Shown: positions 23,549 to 31,961 of the stretch, one piece after another | How positions within the stretch are numbered: the first letter of the stretch is position 1 | Layout of the letters: each line of letters opens with the position of its first letter | Notes under the pieces: generated by a model | Told to the model about the DNA's origin: nothing | The model's input: only the letters and a program-made list of their open reading frames with translations | The model's database searches: none | Made by a program: the position numbers and the translations under genes | Assembly: GCA_035513575.1 (NCBI GenBank) | Contig: DATKBW010000157.1 | Span: 1 to 64,000, forward strand | Reading direction: 5' to 3' | DNA from: JAHWKI01 sp035513575 | GTDB taxonomy: Bacteria; Gemmatimonadota; Gemmatimonadetes; Longimicrobiales; RSA9 | Length of the DNA: 64,000 nucleotides

Positions 23549-24681
23549 GCGATGGCCGCCCGGGCGCGCTCGAGGATCTCCAGGAACGTCGCCGCGGCCC
23601 GATCCACGTCCGCGGCCGTCGACGACCAGCCGAAGGAGAAGCGCACGATCGCGTCGCTGACGCGGCCCATCGCTACCAGCACGTGGCTCGGCTCGCTGGC
23701 CCCGCTGTGGCACGCGGACCCCGCCGACACCGCCAGCCCCGCCGTGTCCAGTGAGGCCATCAGGACGTCGGCCGGGACCCCGTCCAGGCCCACGCTCAGG
23801 ATGTGGGGGAGCCGATCCGCCCCGCCGCCGTTCACGTGCAGCTCCGGGCTCGCTGCCTCGATCCGCGTCCGGAGCCGGTCTCGCAGCCCCGCCAGGCGCC
23901 CGGCCTCGCGGCCCAGGTCCCGCACGGCTCGCTCCAGCGCGACGGCCAGCCCCAAGGCGCCGGGGACGTTCGACGTCCCGGCGCGCACGCCGCGCTCCTG
24001 TCCGCCGCCGGAGACCAGGGGGGTCAGCGAGGTGCCGGCGCGGACGAAGAGCGCTCCGACGCCCGGCGGGCCTCCGAACTTGTGGGCGCTCATGGAGAGG
24101 AGGCTGCACCCGACCTCGTCCACCCGCACGGGGACGTGACCGACCGCCTGCACCGCGTCCGTGTGGAACGGGACGCCCCGGGCCGCACAGAGCTCCGCCA
24201 CCTGCCGCACCGGCTGGAGCGTCCCCGTCTCGTTGTTGCCCCACATCACCGAGACCACCGCGAGATCCTGCTCCAGCGCCTCTTCCAGGCCGCCCGGGTC
24301 CAGCCGACCCTCCCCGTCCACCGCGAGCGTGGTCAGCGCCGCCCCCTCCCGCGCCGCCGCGGCCGCAGGCGCGCGGACCGCGCTGTGCTCCACCGCCGAG
24401 ATCGCCACGCCCCCGGCCCCCGCCCGCCAGCGGCCCAGGACCGCCAGGTTGTCGGCCTCCGTCCCGCCGCTCGTGAAGACGATCTCCCGGGGCGTCGCGC
24501 CGATGGCCGCCGCCACGCGCGCCCGGGCCTCCTCCAGCGCCGCCCTGGCGGCGCGGCCGGGGCCGTGACCGCTGGAGGCGTTCCCGTGCCCGGCCTCCAT
24601 GGCGGCGCTCACGGCGGCGAGCGCCTCGGGTCGCACCGGCGTGGTGGCCGCGTGGTCGAGATACAGCGTGGTGTCCTCCAT
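23545..24681 (-). CDS. iscS: cysteine desulfurase (IscS/NifS family)
   Basis: A 378-residue PLP enzyme. PLP-binding Lys201 lies in 'SAHKFGGPPG', the catalytic Cys324 in 'SAGSACHSGASEPSHVL', and 'YLDHAATTPV' starts the protein. It makes a persulfide from cysteine. The partner is likely MnmA, translated from the overlapping gene, as with NifZ/MnmA pairs of other phyla. No Shine-Dalgarno precedes the ATG at 24681; TATCAG lies 8 nt upstream. No IscU is nearby. Symbol is by family, not proven orthology. Confidence 0.93.
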   Translation of the reverse strand: MEDTTLYLDHAATTPVRPEALAAVSAAMEAGHGNASSGHGPGRAARAALEEARARVAAAIGATPREIVFTSGGTEADNLAVLGRWRAGAGGVAISAVEHSAVRAPAAAAAREGAALTTLAVDGEGRLDPGGLEEALEQDLAVVSVMWGNNETGTLQPVRQVAELCAARGVPFHTDAVQAVGHVPVRVDEVGCSLLSMSAHKFGGPPGVGALFVRAGTSLTPLVSGGGQERGVRAGTSNVPGALGLAVALERAVRDLGREAGRLAGLRDRLRTRIEAASPELHVNGGGADRLPHILSVGLDGVPADVLMASLDTAGLAVSAGSACHSGASEPSHVLVAMGRVSDAIVRFSFGWSSTAADVDRAAATFLEILERARAAIA

Positions 24682-24689
24682 GTGGTCGG

Positions 24690-24695
24690 CTGATA
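24690..24695 (-). promoter_or_regulatory. putative -10 element abutting the cysteine desulfurase start
   Basis: On the minus strand TATCAG (complement of 24690-24695) is followed by 8 nt and the ATG at 24681. This is the same spacing as at rsfS. No convincing -35 or Shine-Dalgarno is seen, suggesting a leaderless message. Confidence 0.35.
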
Positions 24696-24743
24696 ACCCG
24701 CTGCTGGCGCGGGGGTCCGCGTGGCGACGACGCGCCGGATGTT

Positions 24744-24749
24744 TATATT
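24744..24749 (+). promoter_or_regulatory. putative -10 element abutting the HIRAN-like gene
   Basis: TATATT, followed by 6 nt and a GTG at 24756, which would be at +1. The 74-nt gap holds two divergent -10-like boxes, each very close to a start codon. Confidence 0.35.
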
Positions 24750-24755
24750 CAGGAA

Positions 24756-25097
24756 GTGGACGAGAAGAGACTGGCACCACCGCTCCCCGCTCAATACCCC
24801 GAGCGCTTCCTCGCGACGGTGCACGGCACGGTCTTCTGCGAACGCGCGGAGCGGGTGGACGCGCTGCAGCCCGGAGACGAGCTGGTGCTCCTGCCGGGCC
24901 CGCCGGTGACCGACGATCCCGGCGTGTGGGTTCACGCCCGCGATGGCGCCATCGTCGGGCATCTACCGCCGGAGATCGAGCTCTGGCTCGGGCCCTGGAT
25001 GCTGAGGGGCGGCAGCGCCACGGCCCGGGCCGTCCGGGTGTCCGGCGCCGAGGTGCCCAGCTGGAGACGCCTGCTGATCGAGGTCCGCTGTCGTTAG
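24756..25097 (+). CDS. HIRAN-domain-like mini-protein
   Basis: A 113-residue protein. Residues 20-113 follow the HIRAN pattern: 'ATVHGTVFCERAERVDAL', 'GDELVLLPGPPVTDDPGVW' (the loop usually NPxDxxAI), 'VHARDGAIVGHLPPEIELWL'. HIRAN domains in helicase-like proteins recognise 3' DNA ends; here the domain stands alone. The GTG start follows GAGGAAG-like bases only weakly. It is divergent from the cysteine desulfurase and ends 4 nt into the convergent bshB1-like gene. Similarity judged by eye. Confidence 0.6.
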   Translation: MDEKRLAPPLPAQYPERFLATVHGTVFCERAERVDALQPGDELVLLPGPPVTDDPGVWVHARDGAIVGHLPPEIELWLGPWMLRGGSATARAVRVSGAEVPSWRRLLIEVRCR

Positions 25098-25822
25098 AAG
25101 GTGGCGACCGCCAGCCCGACCACATCGTCCACGGCCATGGTCTCCCGGGTCCAGAAGGGCTCCCCGTACGCGGCGCGGATGAGGCCGCCGTAGTAGGCGG
25201 CGTGGACCCGGATCTGGTCCCTGAGGTCCCGCTCGCCGCCGGGGTACACCTCCCCCATCCCCTTCTTCCCCTCGAACTGCGAGCCGTAGGCGAAGATCGC
25301 CTCCAGCTTCCGCTCCATCTGCGCCGTGATGTCCACGACGAAGCTGGGCTTCGGGGCGTGCTCGCGGTACGTGAGGGCGTACAGGACCTTGCGCGGCCGG
25401 AACGGCGCGCCTTCCACGGGGGCCCGGGAGAGCCCGGCGACGAAGCACGCGTCGTACGCGAGCTGGCTCGCGGCGCGGTGATCCGGGTGCCGCCCGTCCG
25501 GCCACATGACGATCACGGTGTCCGGCCGGAGCTCGCGGAGCACCGAGGCGACCCGGACCCTTGCCGCGGGGGTGTTCTCCAGCTCCCCATCCGGAAGCCC
25601 CGCATCGCGCCGGTCCGCGAGGCCGAGGATGCGGCGCGCCCGTTCGGCCTCCTCGGATCGCAGCGACGCGCTCCCGGCCGTCCCCGCCTCGCCGCCGGTG
25701 AGGTCCAGCACCCCCGTCGCGTGCCCCGCATCGCCGGCGCGGATCAGCGTGCCGCCGCAGAGTAGCTCCGCGTCATCCGGATGGGCGACGATGGCCAGGA
25801 GGTCCAGCCCGTTCTCGCTCAC
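25094..25822 (-). CDS. bshB1: PIG-L family deacetylase, BshB1-like
   Basis: A 242-residue zinc deacetylase. 'LLAIVAHPDDAELLCGGTL' carries the first metal motif (HPDD), 'WPDGRHPDHRAAS' the second (HPDH), and 'PSFVVDITAQMERKLEAI' is typical of BshB1. That enzyme deacetylates GlcNAc-malate in bacillithiol synthesis. bshA and bshC are not in the window. GTG 25822 overlaps the stop of the permease gene (GTGA), so it is the last gene of the efflux operon, which is an unusual context. Other PIG-L substrates cannot be excluded. Confidence 0.82.
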   Translation of the reverse strand: MSENGLDLLAIVAHPDDAELLCGGTLIRAGDAGHATGVLDLTGGEAGTAGSASLRSEEAERARRILGLADRRDAGLPDGELENTPAARVRVASVLRELRPDTVIVMWPDGRHPDHRAASQLAYDACFVAGLSRAPVEGAPFRPRKVLYALTYREHAPKPSFVVDITAQMERKLEAIFAYGSQFEGKKGMGEVYPGGERDLRDQIRVHAAYYGGLIRAAYGEPFWTRETMAVDDVVGLAVATF

Positions 25823-27057
25823 TCGTAGCGCAGTGCGACGACGGGGTCCATGCGGGACGCGCGCCAGGCCGGGAAGAGGCCGAAGAGGACCCCGGCGATG
25901 GCCGCCATGGCGAGGGCGGCGGCGATGGCCCAGACCTGTATCACGGCGGGGACCGGAGTGGCCACCCGGACGAGCACGGCCAGCCCACCGCCGATGATCA
26001 GCCCGGCCGCGGCTCCTATGACCGTGAGTGTCGAGGCCTCGAAGAGGAACTGCCACAGGATCTCGCCGCGCCGCGCGCCCAGCGCCTTGCGCACGCCGAT
26101 CTCGCGGGTTCGCTCAGAGACGGAGATCATCATGATGGCGATGACGCCCACGCCGCCCACGAGGAGCGCGACGGAGGACAGGCCGAGCATCACGATGAAG
26201 AAGACGCCCGTCACCTTGTTGAACGTGTCCAGCGCCTGCTGCTGCCGGACCAGCGCGAAGTCGTTCGGCTCGGACGGGCGGAGGCCCCGCACCCCGCGCA
26301 GCGCGCCCGCGACCTGGTCCATCGCTTCCTGCTGCGTCGATCCGACCTGCGGGATCAGCATGACCGTGAGATCGTCGTCCCAGACGCGGAGCTGCCGGAG
26401 CGCCGTCGTGTACGGGACATAGATGAACTGATTGTCCTGATCGCCGAACAGGTTCGGCGACGGCACGAAGACGCCGACGACGGTGAACGGCTGCCCGTCG
26501 AGGCGAATCAGGCGGCCCACGGGATCCAGTGTGCCGAACAGCTCCGTCGCCAGCCTCCCCGTCAGCACGGCCACCGGTCGCGCCGTGAGGACGTCCGCGT
26601 GCCGGAAGTTGCTGCCGGCGACGAACCGCCCGACGCGGAAGGCGTTCCACCCCGCGCTGTTGCCGCTCACGTGGATGGACTCGAGCTCGGCTCCTCGCGG
26701 GCCCTTCACCCGTGCCCTGCCGTCCACGTCCACCTCGGCCTCCCCCACGTGGGGGAGGTCCGCGAGGAACCTGGCCTCCCGCGCCGTGACCTTGGGGTTG
26801 TCGCCCCATGGTGGCCACTCGTTGTCGAACCGGATCTCCATGAAGTCGTAGCGCGCCAGGATGAACGCGGTCGGCCCCGCCGCCTCGATCCCCGCCAGGA
26901 GCTCCCCCCGGATCCCGGCGACCACGGCGCTCATGATCATCACCGTGCCCACGCCGACGACGACGCCGAGGATGGTCAGACCGGAGCGGAACTTGTTCGC
27001 CCGCAGCTGGTCCAGCGCGATCAGGACGGCCTCCCGGACCCGCTCCAGCGCACCCAT
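25819..27057 (-). CDS. MacB/FtsX-type ABC transporter permease (second)
   Basis: A 412-residue permease: N-terminal helix after 'LIALDQLRANKFRSGLTILG', a periplasmic MacB-PCD domain (about 45-270) and three C-terminal FtsX helices with 'ERTREIGVRKALGARRGEIL'. It ends in the family's 'DPVVALRYE'. It lies 1 nt from the other permease, with which it probably pairs. MacB-type systems push substrates from the periplasm through TolC by mechanotransmission. Substrate unknown. Confidence 0.9.
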   Translation of the reverse strand: MGALERVREAVLIALDQLRANKFRSGLTILGVVVGVGTVMIMSAVVAGIRGELLAGIEAAGPTAFILARYDFMEIRFDNEWPPWGDNPKVTAREARFLADLPHVGEAEVDVDGRARVKGPRGAELESIHVSGNSAGWNAFRVGRFVAGSNFRHADVLTARPVAVLTGRLATELFGTLDPVGRLIRLDGQPFTVVGVFVPSPNLFGDQDNQFIYVPYTTALRQLRVWDDDLTVMLIPQVGSTQQEAMDQVAGALRGVRGLRPSEPNDFALVRQQQALDTFNKVTGVFFIVMLGLSSVALLVGGVGVIAIMMISVSERTREIGVRKALGARRGEILWQFLFEASTLTVIGAAAGLIIGGGLAVLVRVATPVPAVIQVWAIAAALAMAAIAGVLFGLFPAWRASRMDPVVALRYE

Positions 27058-27058
27058 G

Positions 27059-28300
27059 CTATTCCGCCCTCAGCGCCACCACGGGGTCGAGCCGGGCCGC
27101 GCGGGAGGCGGGGTAGAGTCCCGCCGCGACCCCGACCACGATGCCCATGGTCGCCGCGATGATGAGCCAGTGGGCTCCCACGGCGGACGGCATCGGTGAT
27201 ACCGCCTCGATCACCTCGGCCAGCGCGATGCCCAGGCCGATGCCGAGGGCCGCGCCGAGCCCGGAGAGCGCCGCGGACTCCATCAGGATCTGGAGCAGGA
27301 TGTCGCGGTGGCGCGCGCCCACCGCCTTGCGCATGCCGATCTCGCGCGTCCTCTCCACCACCGACATCAGCATGATGTTCATGATCACCATCCCACCGAC
27401 GACCAGCGCGATGCCGACGAGGCCGGGGAAGGCGACCAGGAGGATCCGGCTGAACCTCTGCCAGAACGCCATCGACTCATCCCGGGTCTCGATCTCGAAG
27501 CTGTTCGGATCGTCCGGCCGCAGGCGGTGTCGCACGCGCATGAGCGCTTCCACCTCGAGGGAAGCCGGGCGCAGCATCGAAGCCTCGGGCGTGCGCACCA
27601 GGATGTTGTCCACGACCCCCCGGGGATTGGTCAGGCGCGCCATGGGGGAGCGGGCCGGGGCAATGGCGCGGTTGTCGAGGGAGAAGAAGAAGAGCTTCCC
27701 CTGGGGCTCCAGGACGCCGATCACCTCGAAGGGGATGTTGCGGATCCGGACCGTCCGTCCGATCGGGTCGAGGGTCCCGAACAGCTTGTCCGCAGTCTCC
27801 GATCCGAGCACCACGACCGGCAGCCCCGCCTCGTCCTCGAGGGACCCGAAGAGGCGGCCGCGCGCGACCCGGTACTCGCGGATCCGGAAGAAGTCGGCCG
27901 ACGCGGCGGTGAGCCAGACGCCGCGGACCTCCTCGCCGCGGTCCGAGCGCGCGTTCCCCTCGTTGAAGCTCTCCACTGCCACCAGCGCCGGGACCTGCAT
28001 GCCCTCCCGGATCGCTGCCGCATCGTCCAGCCGGAGCCTCGGGCGGCGACGCATCGCCCGCCATTCCTCGCGGCTGGTGTTCACGCCCACCGACGGGGAC
28101 CGCGTGACGGTCAGGGTGTTCAGCCCGTAGATCGTGCGGGCGAAGTCCTCCTCCATGTAGCGGTTCATGCCCTCCACGATGCTGATCACCGCGATCAGGA
28201 ACATGACGCCGATGATGACACCGATCACGCCGAAGAAGCTCTTGAGCTTCTGCGCCCGGATCTGGGCGAGGGCGAGACGGAGGGCTTCCAGCGGCTTCAC
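27059..28300 (-). CDS. MacB/FtsX-type ABC transporter permease (first)
   Basis: A 413-residue permease with the same layout as its downstream neighbour: 'AQIRAQKLKSFFGVIGVIIG' then a periplasmic domain and three helices with 'ERTREIGMRKAVGARHRDIL', ending 'DPVVALRAE'. The two are only moderately alike, suggesting a heterodimer. GTG start overlaps the ATPase stop (GTGA). Confidence 0.9.
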   Translation of the reverse strand: MKPLEALRLALAQIRAQKLKSFFGVIGVIIGVMFLIAVISIVEGMNRYMEEDFARTIYGLNTLTVTRSPSVGVNTSREEWRAMRRRPRLRLDDAAAIREGMQVPALVAVESFNEGNARSDRGEEVRGVWLTAASADFFRIREYRVARGRLFGSLEDEAGLPVVVLGSETADKLFGTLDPIGRTVRIRNIPFEVIGVLEPQGKLFFFSLDNRAIAPARSPMARLTNPRGVVDNILVRTPEASMLRPASLEVEALMRVRHRLRPDDPNSFEIETRDESMAFWQRFSRILLVAFPGLVGIALVVGGMVIMNIMLMSVVERTREIGMRKAVGARHRDILLQILMESAALSGLGAALGIGLGIALAEVIEAVSPMPSAVGAHWLIIAATMGIVVGVAAGLYPASRAARLDPVVALRAE

Positions 28301-29010
28301 GCCCGGATCGGCTCCCGCAGCACCACGTCCGTCTCGATGACCCCGTCGCGGAGCGTGATGCGGCGGTGGGCATGCTCGGCGATCTCGTGCTCGTGGGTCA
28401 CGAGGAGGATGGTCTGCCCGTCGTCGTGCAGCTCCTCGAGCAGCCGCATGATCTCCCCGCTGGTCTGGCTGTCCAGGTTCCCGGTCGGCTCATCGGCCAG
28501 CAGGATGGCCGGATCGTTCACCAGCGCCCGGGCGACCGCTACACGCTGGCGCTGCCCGCCGGAAAGCTCCGCCGGGCGATGCTCCATCCGGTCCGCGAGA
28601 CCGACGCGCCCCAGCACGTAGCGGGCCTTCTCCCGCCGCTCCTTCGCACCCACTCCGCCGTAGATCAGCGGCAGCTCGACGTTGTGCAGCGCGGTGGCCC
28701 GGGGGAGGAGGTTGAAGGTCTGAAACACGAACCCGATCTCCCGGTTGCGGATCGCGGCCAGCTCGTCATCCACCATGCCGGCCACGGCGATCCCGTTGAG
28801 CCAGTACTCCCCGGCCGTGGGCGTGTCGAGGCAGCCGATCAGGTTCATGAGCGTGGACTTGCCGGACCCGGAAGGCCCCATGATCGCGACGTACTCGTTC
28901 CTTTTGATCTCGACATCCACGCCGCGCAGCGCCCTGACCGTCTCCGCTCCGAGGACGTACTCCTTCGTGAGGGCGCGCGTCCGAATCACGATGTTCTGCT
29001 CCACCTGCAT
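28297..29010 (-). CDS. ABC transporter ATP-binding protein (MacB/LolD type)
   Basis: About 237 residues. Walker A GPSGSGKST, Q-loop 'IGFVFQTFNLL', signature LSGGQRQRVA, Walker B 'ILLADEPTGNLDS' and H-loop 'ILLVTHE' are intact. The order of motifs is of the MacB/LolD/FtsE group. It sits between the adaptor and the two permeases, with overlaps on both sides. It may also serve the ATPase-less permease at 41.8 kb (inference). Confidence 0.94.
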   Translation of the reverse strand: MQVEQNIVIRTRALTKEYVLGAETVRALRGVDVEIKRNEYVAIMGPSGSGKSTLMNLIGCLDTPTAGEYWLNGIAVAGMVDDELAAIRNREIGFVFQTFNLLPRATALHNVELPLIYGGVGAKERREKARYVLGRVGLADRMEHRPAELSGGQRQRVAVARALVNDPAILLADEPTGNLDSQTSGEIMRLLEELHDDGQTILLVTHEHEIAEHAHRRITLRDGVIETDVVLREPIRA

Positions 29011-30305
29011 CACTCCCGCGTGCCGGGTGTTGCCGCATTCTCTCCACCGGGAAGGACGCGGATCAGGGCGCCATCGTTGAGCTTCCGGACCGCCTCGTAG
29101 GGACCCGCGACCACGCTGTCCCCCTCGGCGAGGCCGGTCCGGACCTCGAAGTGCTCACGACCGGTGATCCCCACGTCCACCGGCGTGAAGTGCGCCCGCC
29201 CCTGGCGAATCACGAACACCCCTTCGATGTCCTCATCGTCGGCCATGAGTCGCTCCGCGGCTTCACGCGCTTCGTCCAGCTCGGTCTCCAGCGCCTCCAG
29301 GTCTCTCTTCTCCCGGACCGTCAGCGCGATGATCGGGATCGCCAGCGCTCTCCCCCGCTGCTCCGTGATGATCTCCGCGGTAGCCGACAGGTCCGGTCGG
29401 AGCGCGGGCGGCGGCGTATCCAGCGTGATCACGACCTCGAAATCCACCGCCTGCGACTGCTGCCCCGCCATCCCGCGGCTCGCGGGCGGCATCGTCGAAC
29501 TGTGGCTGATCTCGGTCACGCGCCCCGTGAACTTCTGACGCGCGAACGCGTCGATCGTGATGACGGTGCTGTCTCCCACGGTGACGTCCGGAACGTCCGT
29601 CTCGTCCACCCGGACCACGGCTTCCATGACCGCGAGGTCGCTCACCGTGAGCAGCAGGCTGCCGGGGTTGTTCATGGTCCCGACGATCGCCGTCTCCCCC
29701 TCCTCGATGTTGAGGCGGGTCACGACCCCGTCGATGGGAGAGCGGATCACGGACTTCGAGAGCTGATCCTCGGACTGCCGCAGCTGCGCGCGGGCGATCT
29801 CGACCCCGTACAGGGCGGCCTCGTGGAGCGCCTTCTGGACCTGGGCCTGCGTCTGCGCGTCCTCGAACTGCTGCGGACTGATGAGCAGGGAGTCCCGGGC
29901 GCGCATCTCCCGGGCACGGGAATGCGCCTGGTCCGCCTGGAGGAGGGAGGCCCGCGCCTGGGCCTCCCGGGCGAGAGCCTCGCTCACGCCCGCCCTGGCG
30001 AGGGCCACCGCCGCCTCGTACTGGGTCGGGTCGATCCGGAGCAGGACCTGCCCCTTCCGAACCTGGTCCCCCTCCCGCACGAACAGGCCCGTCACCCTAC
30101 CCATGATGTCGGACTGCACGTCCACCGCGAGCCGGGGCTGGATCCAGCCGCTGGCCCGCACGATGGACTCCAGGTCGCGCGTCCCGACCACCGCGGTCAG
30201 GACCCCTACCGAGGCCTCACCCCCGCCCGCGACCTTGGCCACCGTCGCGCCGCTGATGCTGACCAGCGCGATCGCGCCGATGATCACCTTCGTCTTCCGC
30301 TTCAT
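29010..30305 (-). CDS. periplasmic adaptor (HlyD/MacA-type membrane fusion protein)
   Basis: About 431 residues. A membrane anchor ('VIIGAIALVSISGATVAKV') is followed by the lipoyl-like start 'VDVQSDIMGRVTGLFVREGDQVRKGQVL' (part), a long helical hairpin, then 'VIRSPIDGVVTRLNIEEGE' (part) and beta-barrel domains. It bridges the inner-membrane permeases and TolC. ATG 30305 is preferred to GTG 30314. It starts 10 nt after the TolC gene. Confidence 0.92.
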   Translation of the reverse strand: MKRKTKVIIGAIALVSISGATVAKVAGGGEASVGVLTAVVGTRDLESIVRASGWIQPRLAVDVQSDIMGRVTGLFVREGDQVRKGQVLLRIDPTQYEAAVALARAGVSEALAREAQARASLLQADQAHSRAREMRARDSLLISPQQFEDAQTQAQVQKALHEAALYGVEIARAQLRQSEDQLSKSVIRSPIDGVVTRLNIEEGETAIVGTMNNPGSLLLTVSDLAVMEAVVRVDETDVPDVTVGDSTVITIDAFARQKFTGRVTEISHSSTMPPASRGMAGQQSQAVDFEVVITLDTPPPALRPDLSATAEIITEQRGRALAIPIIALTVREKRDLEALETELDEAREAAERLMADDEDIEGVFVIRQGRAHFTPVDVGITGREHFEVRTGLAEGDSVVAGPYEAVRKLNDGALIRVLPGGENAATPGTRE

Positions 30306-30315
30306 CACTCTCACT

Positions 30316-31812
30316 TCAGGTCTGAGGGTTCGCCAGGTCCTGGCCGACGGCGGCCTCGAGCGCCGTCAGCGCCTCCTGAAACGCGTAGACCGACAGGAGG
30401 TACGCGCGGTCCGCCCGCGCCATGACGGTCTCCGCCTCCATCAGCTCCAGGAAAGACGCGGAGCCCACCCGGTAACGTTCGCGAGCCAGGCGCAGCTGGT
30501 CTTCCGCGAGCGCGTGGTTGCCGGTCTCCAGCCCATGCGCCTGATACGCCGCCTGCAGGCTCAGGTACGCGGCCTCCACGTCGGTCCGGATCCGGAGCTC
30601 TTCACCCCTGAGCAGCAGCCGCGCGTCGTCCGCCTGCGCCGCGGCGGCCTCCACCTGGTGCTGCCTGGAAAGCCCCTGGAACACCGGGACCGAGATCCCC
30701 AGGCTCATCGAGAAGGGCTGCGTCTCGAAGTCGAACGGGAACTGCCGGTTCTGCGCGATGATGTCCGCCCGGTCGGCATCGGTCAGCACCAGCTCCGCAC
30801 ACGGCTGCGGCGGCATCGGGGGGTTCAGCCGGCTGAGCAGCTCGTTCTGCTGGAGGCACTGCATCCGCGCGCTGTTCAGCCCATCCTCGGCCCGCTCGAT
30901 CAGGTACTGGTCGCTGCCCGCACGACGGGTGTAGCCGGACAGCCCGGCCGAGAGCGAGAGGCTCGGGTAGTACGCGCTCCGGGCCATCCCCACGCCGGCC
31001 TCGGCCGAGGTGACGCCCGCGCGGGTGGCCGCGAGCTGCGGGTGCGAGCCGAGGGCAATGGCGAGCAGGGACTCGAGCCGCCACGACGGCTCGAATACCT
31101 CCACCGACGTGGTCAGCTCGATGTCATGACCCGGGTTCACGCCGATCTGCTGCAGCAGCCGCAACTTCTCCGTGGCATAGCCCGCCCGGGCCCGCACGAG
31201 CTCCACCTGCGCACGGCCGCGCTCCACTTCCGCCTGCTTCGTCTCGATCGCCGTCGCCGACTGCACCGCATAGCGGGCCTCCGCCAGCGCCAGGTTCGCC
31301 TCCGCCCGCTCCAGCTCCTTCTCCGTGAGCGCCACCGCGTCCCGGCCCCGCAGCGCGGCCAGGTACTGCCGCGTCACCAGCGCCTCGAGCGTCCGCTCCG
31401 CCGCCGCGATTTCCGCCACCACGGCCTGGCGCCCCGCCTTCTCCCGCCCTACCCGGTACAGGTCCGCGCCGCTCAGACCGAGAGACACGCCGGCAGAGAA
31501 GCTCGAGTAGTAGTACGACGGCGTCCTGCTCAGCCCCAGGTCGCCCCCGGTGAACCCTCCGATCAGCGCCTCCCCGCCACCCTGATAGCTCAGCCCCCCG
31601 CTCACCGAGGCCCCCGGCAGGAACGAACCGTACGCGCTCCGGACCCCCCAGTTGGCCACCACCTCGTCGTTCAGCCGGGACAGGTAGTCGGGGTTGTTCG
31701 CCCGCGCGAGATCCACCGCTTCGGACAGCGAGAGCGCCGCGGGGGCGCCCTGCCCGGCGGCGAGCGTCGGGACGAGGAGGAGCGTCAGGGCCAGCGTCGG
31801 GGAGAGTCTCAT
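30316..31812 (-). CDS. TolC-family outer membrane channel (efflux operon 1)
   Basis: A 498-residue TolC-like protein. A signal peptide ('LALTLLLVPTLAAGQ', cleavage near 21) is followed by two related halves of long helices, with conserved 'LSLSEAVDLARANNPDYLS' and, late, 'RYRVGSASFLELMEAE'. Two Cys residues about 20 apart near residue 325-340 ('RMQCLQQ', 'PQPCAEL') could form a disulfide in an insert. It is the first gene of the operon, downstream of a palindromic site at 31907-31930. Confidence 0.92.
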   Translation of the reverse strand: MRLSPTLALTLLLVPTLAAGQGAPAALSLSEAVDLARANNPDYLSRLNDEVVANWGVRSAYGSFLPGASVSGGLSYQGGGEALIGGFTGGDLGLSRTPSYYYSSFSAGVSLGLSGADLYRVGREKAGRQAVVAEIAAAERTLEALVTRQYLAALRGRDAVALTEKELERAEANLALAEARYAVQSATAIETKQAEVERGRAQVELVRARAGYATEKLRLLQQIGVNPGHDIELTTSVEVFEPSWRLESLLAIALGSHPQLAATRAGVTSAEAGVGMARSAYYPSLSLSAGLSGYTRRAGSDQYLIERAEDGLNSARMQCLQQNELLSRLNPPMPPQPCAELVLTDADRADIIAQNRQFPFDFETQPFSMSLGISVPVFQGLSRQHQVEAAAAQADDARLLLRGEELRIRTDVEAAYLSLQAAYQAHGLETGNHALAEDQLRLARERYRVGSASFLELMEAETVMARADRAYLLSVYAFQEALTALEAAVGQDLANPQT

Positions 31813-31906
31813 GTCCGCGTTACGATCGAGTGCCTCGGATCCTTCTCGTGTAGAGCACCGTACGCCGGTCCCGTGTGGCGGGTTTCCGCGCCGTGGGGGG
31901 CGTGCC

Positions 31907-31930
31907 GGTGTACTGGCCTACTAATACACC
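31907..31930. promoter_or_regulatory. 24-nt imperfect palindrome, possible operator of efflux operon 1
   Basis: Perfect outer arms GGTGTA (31907-31912) and TACACC (31925-31930), with further symmetric matches inside (GTGTAyTrG on both strands). It lies about 95 nt upstream of the TolC start and in one of the few AT-rich patches. TetR- and PadR-type efflux repressors use sites of this size. No such repressor gene is in the window. Confidence 0.45.
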
Positions 31931-31961
31931 AGAGGGCCGCCGCGGTCAAGGCTGGCGCGCG

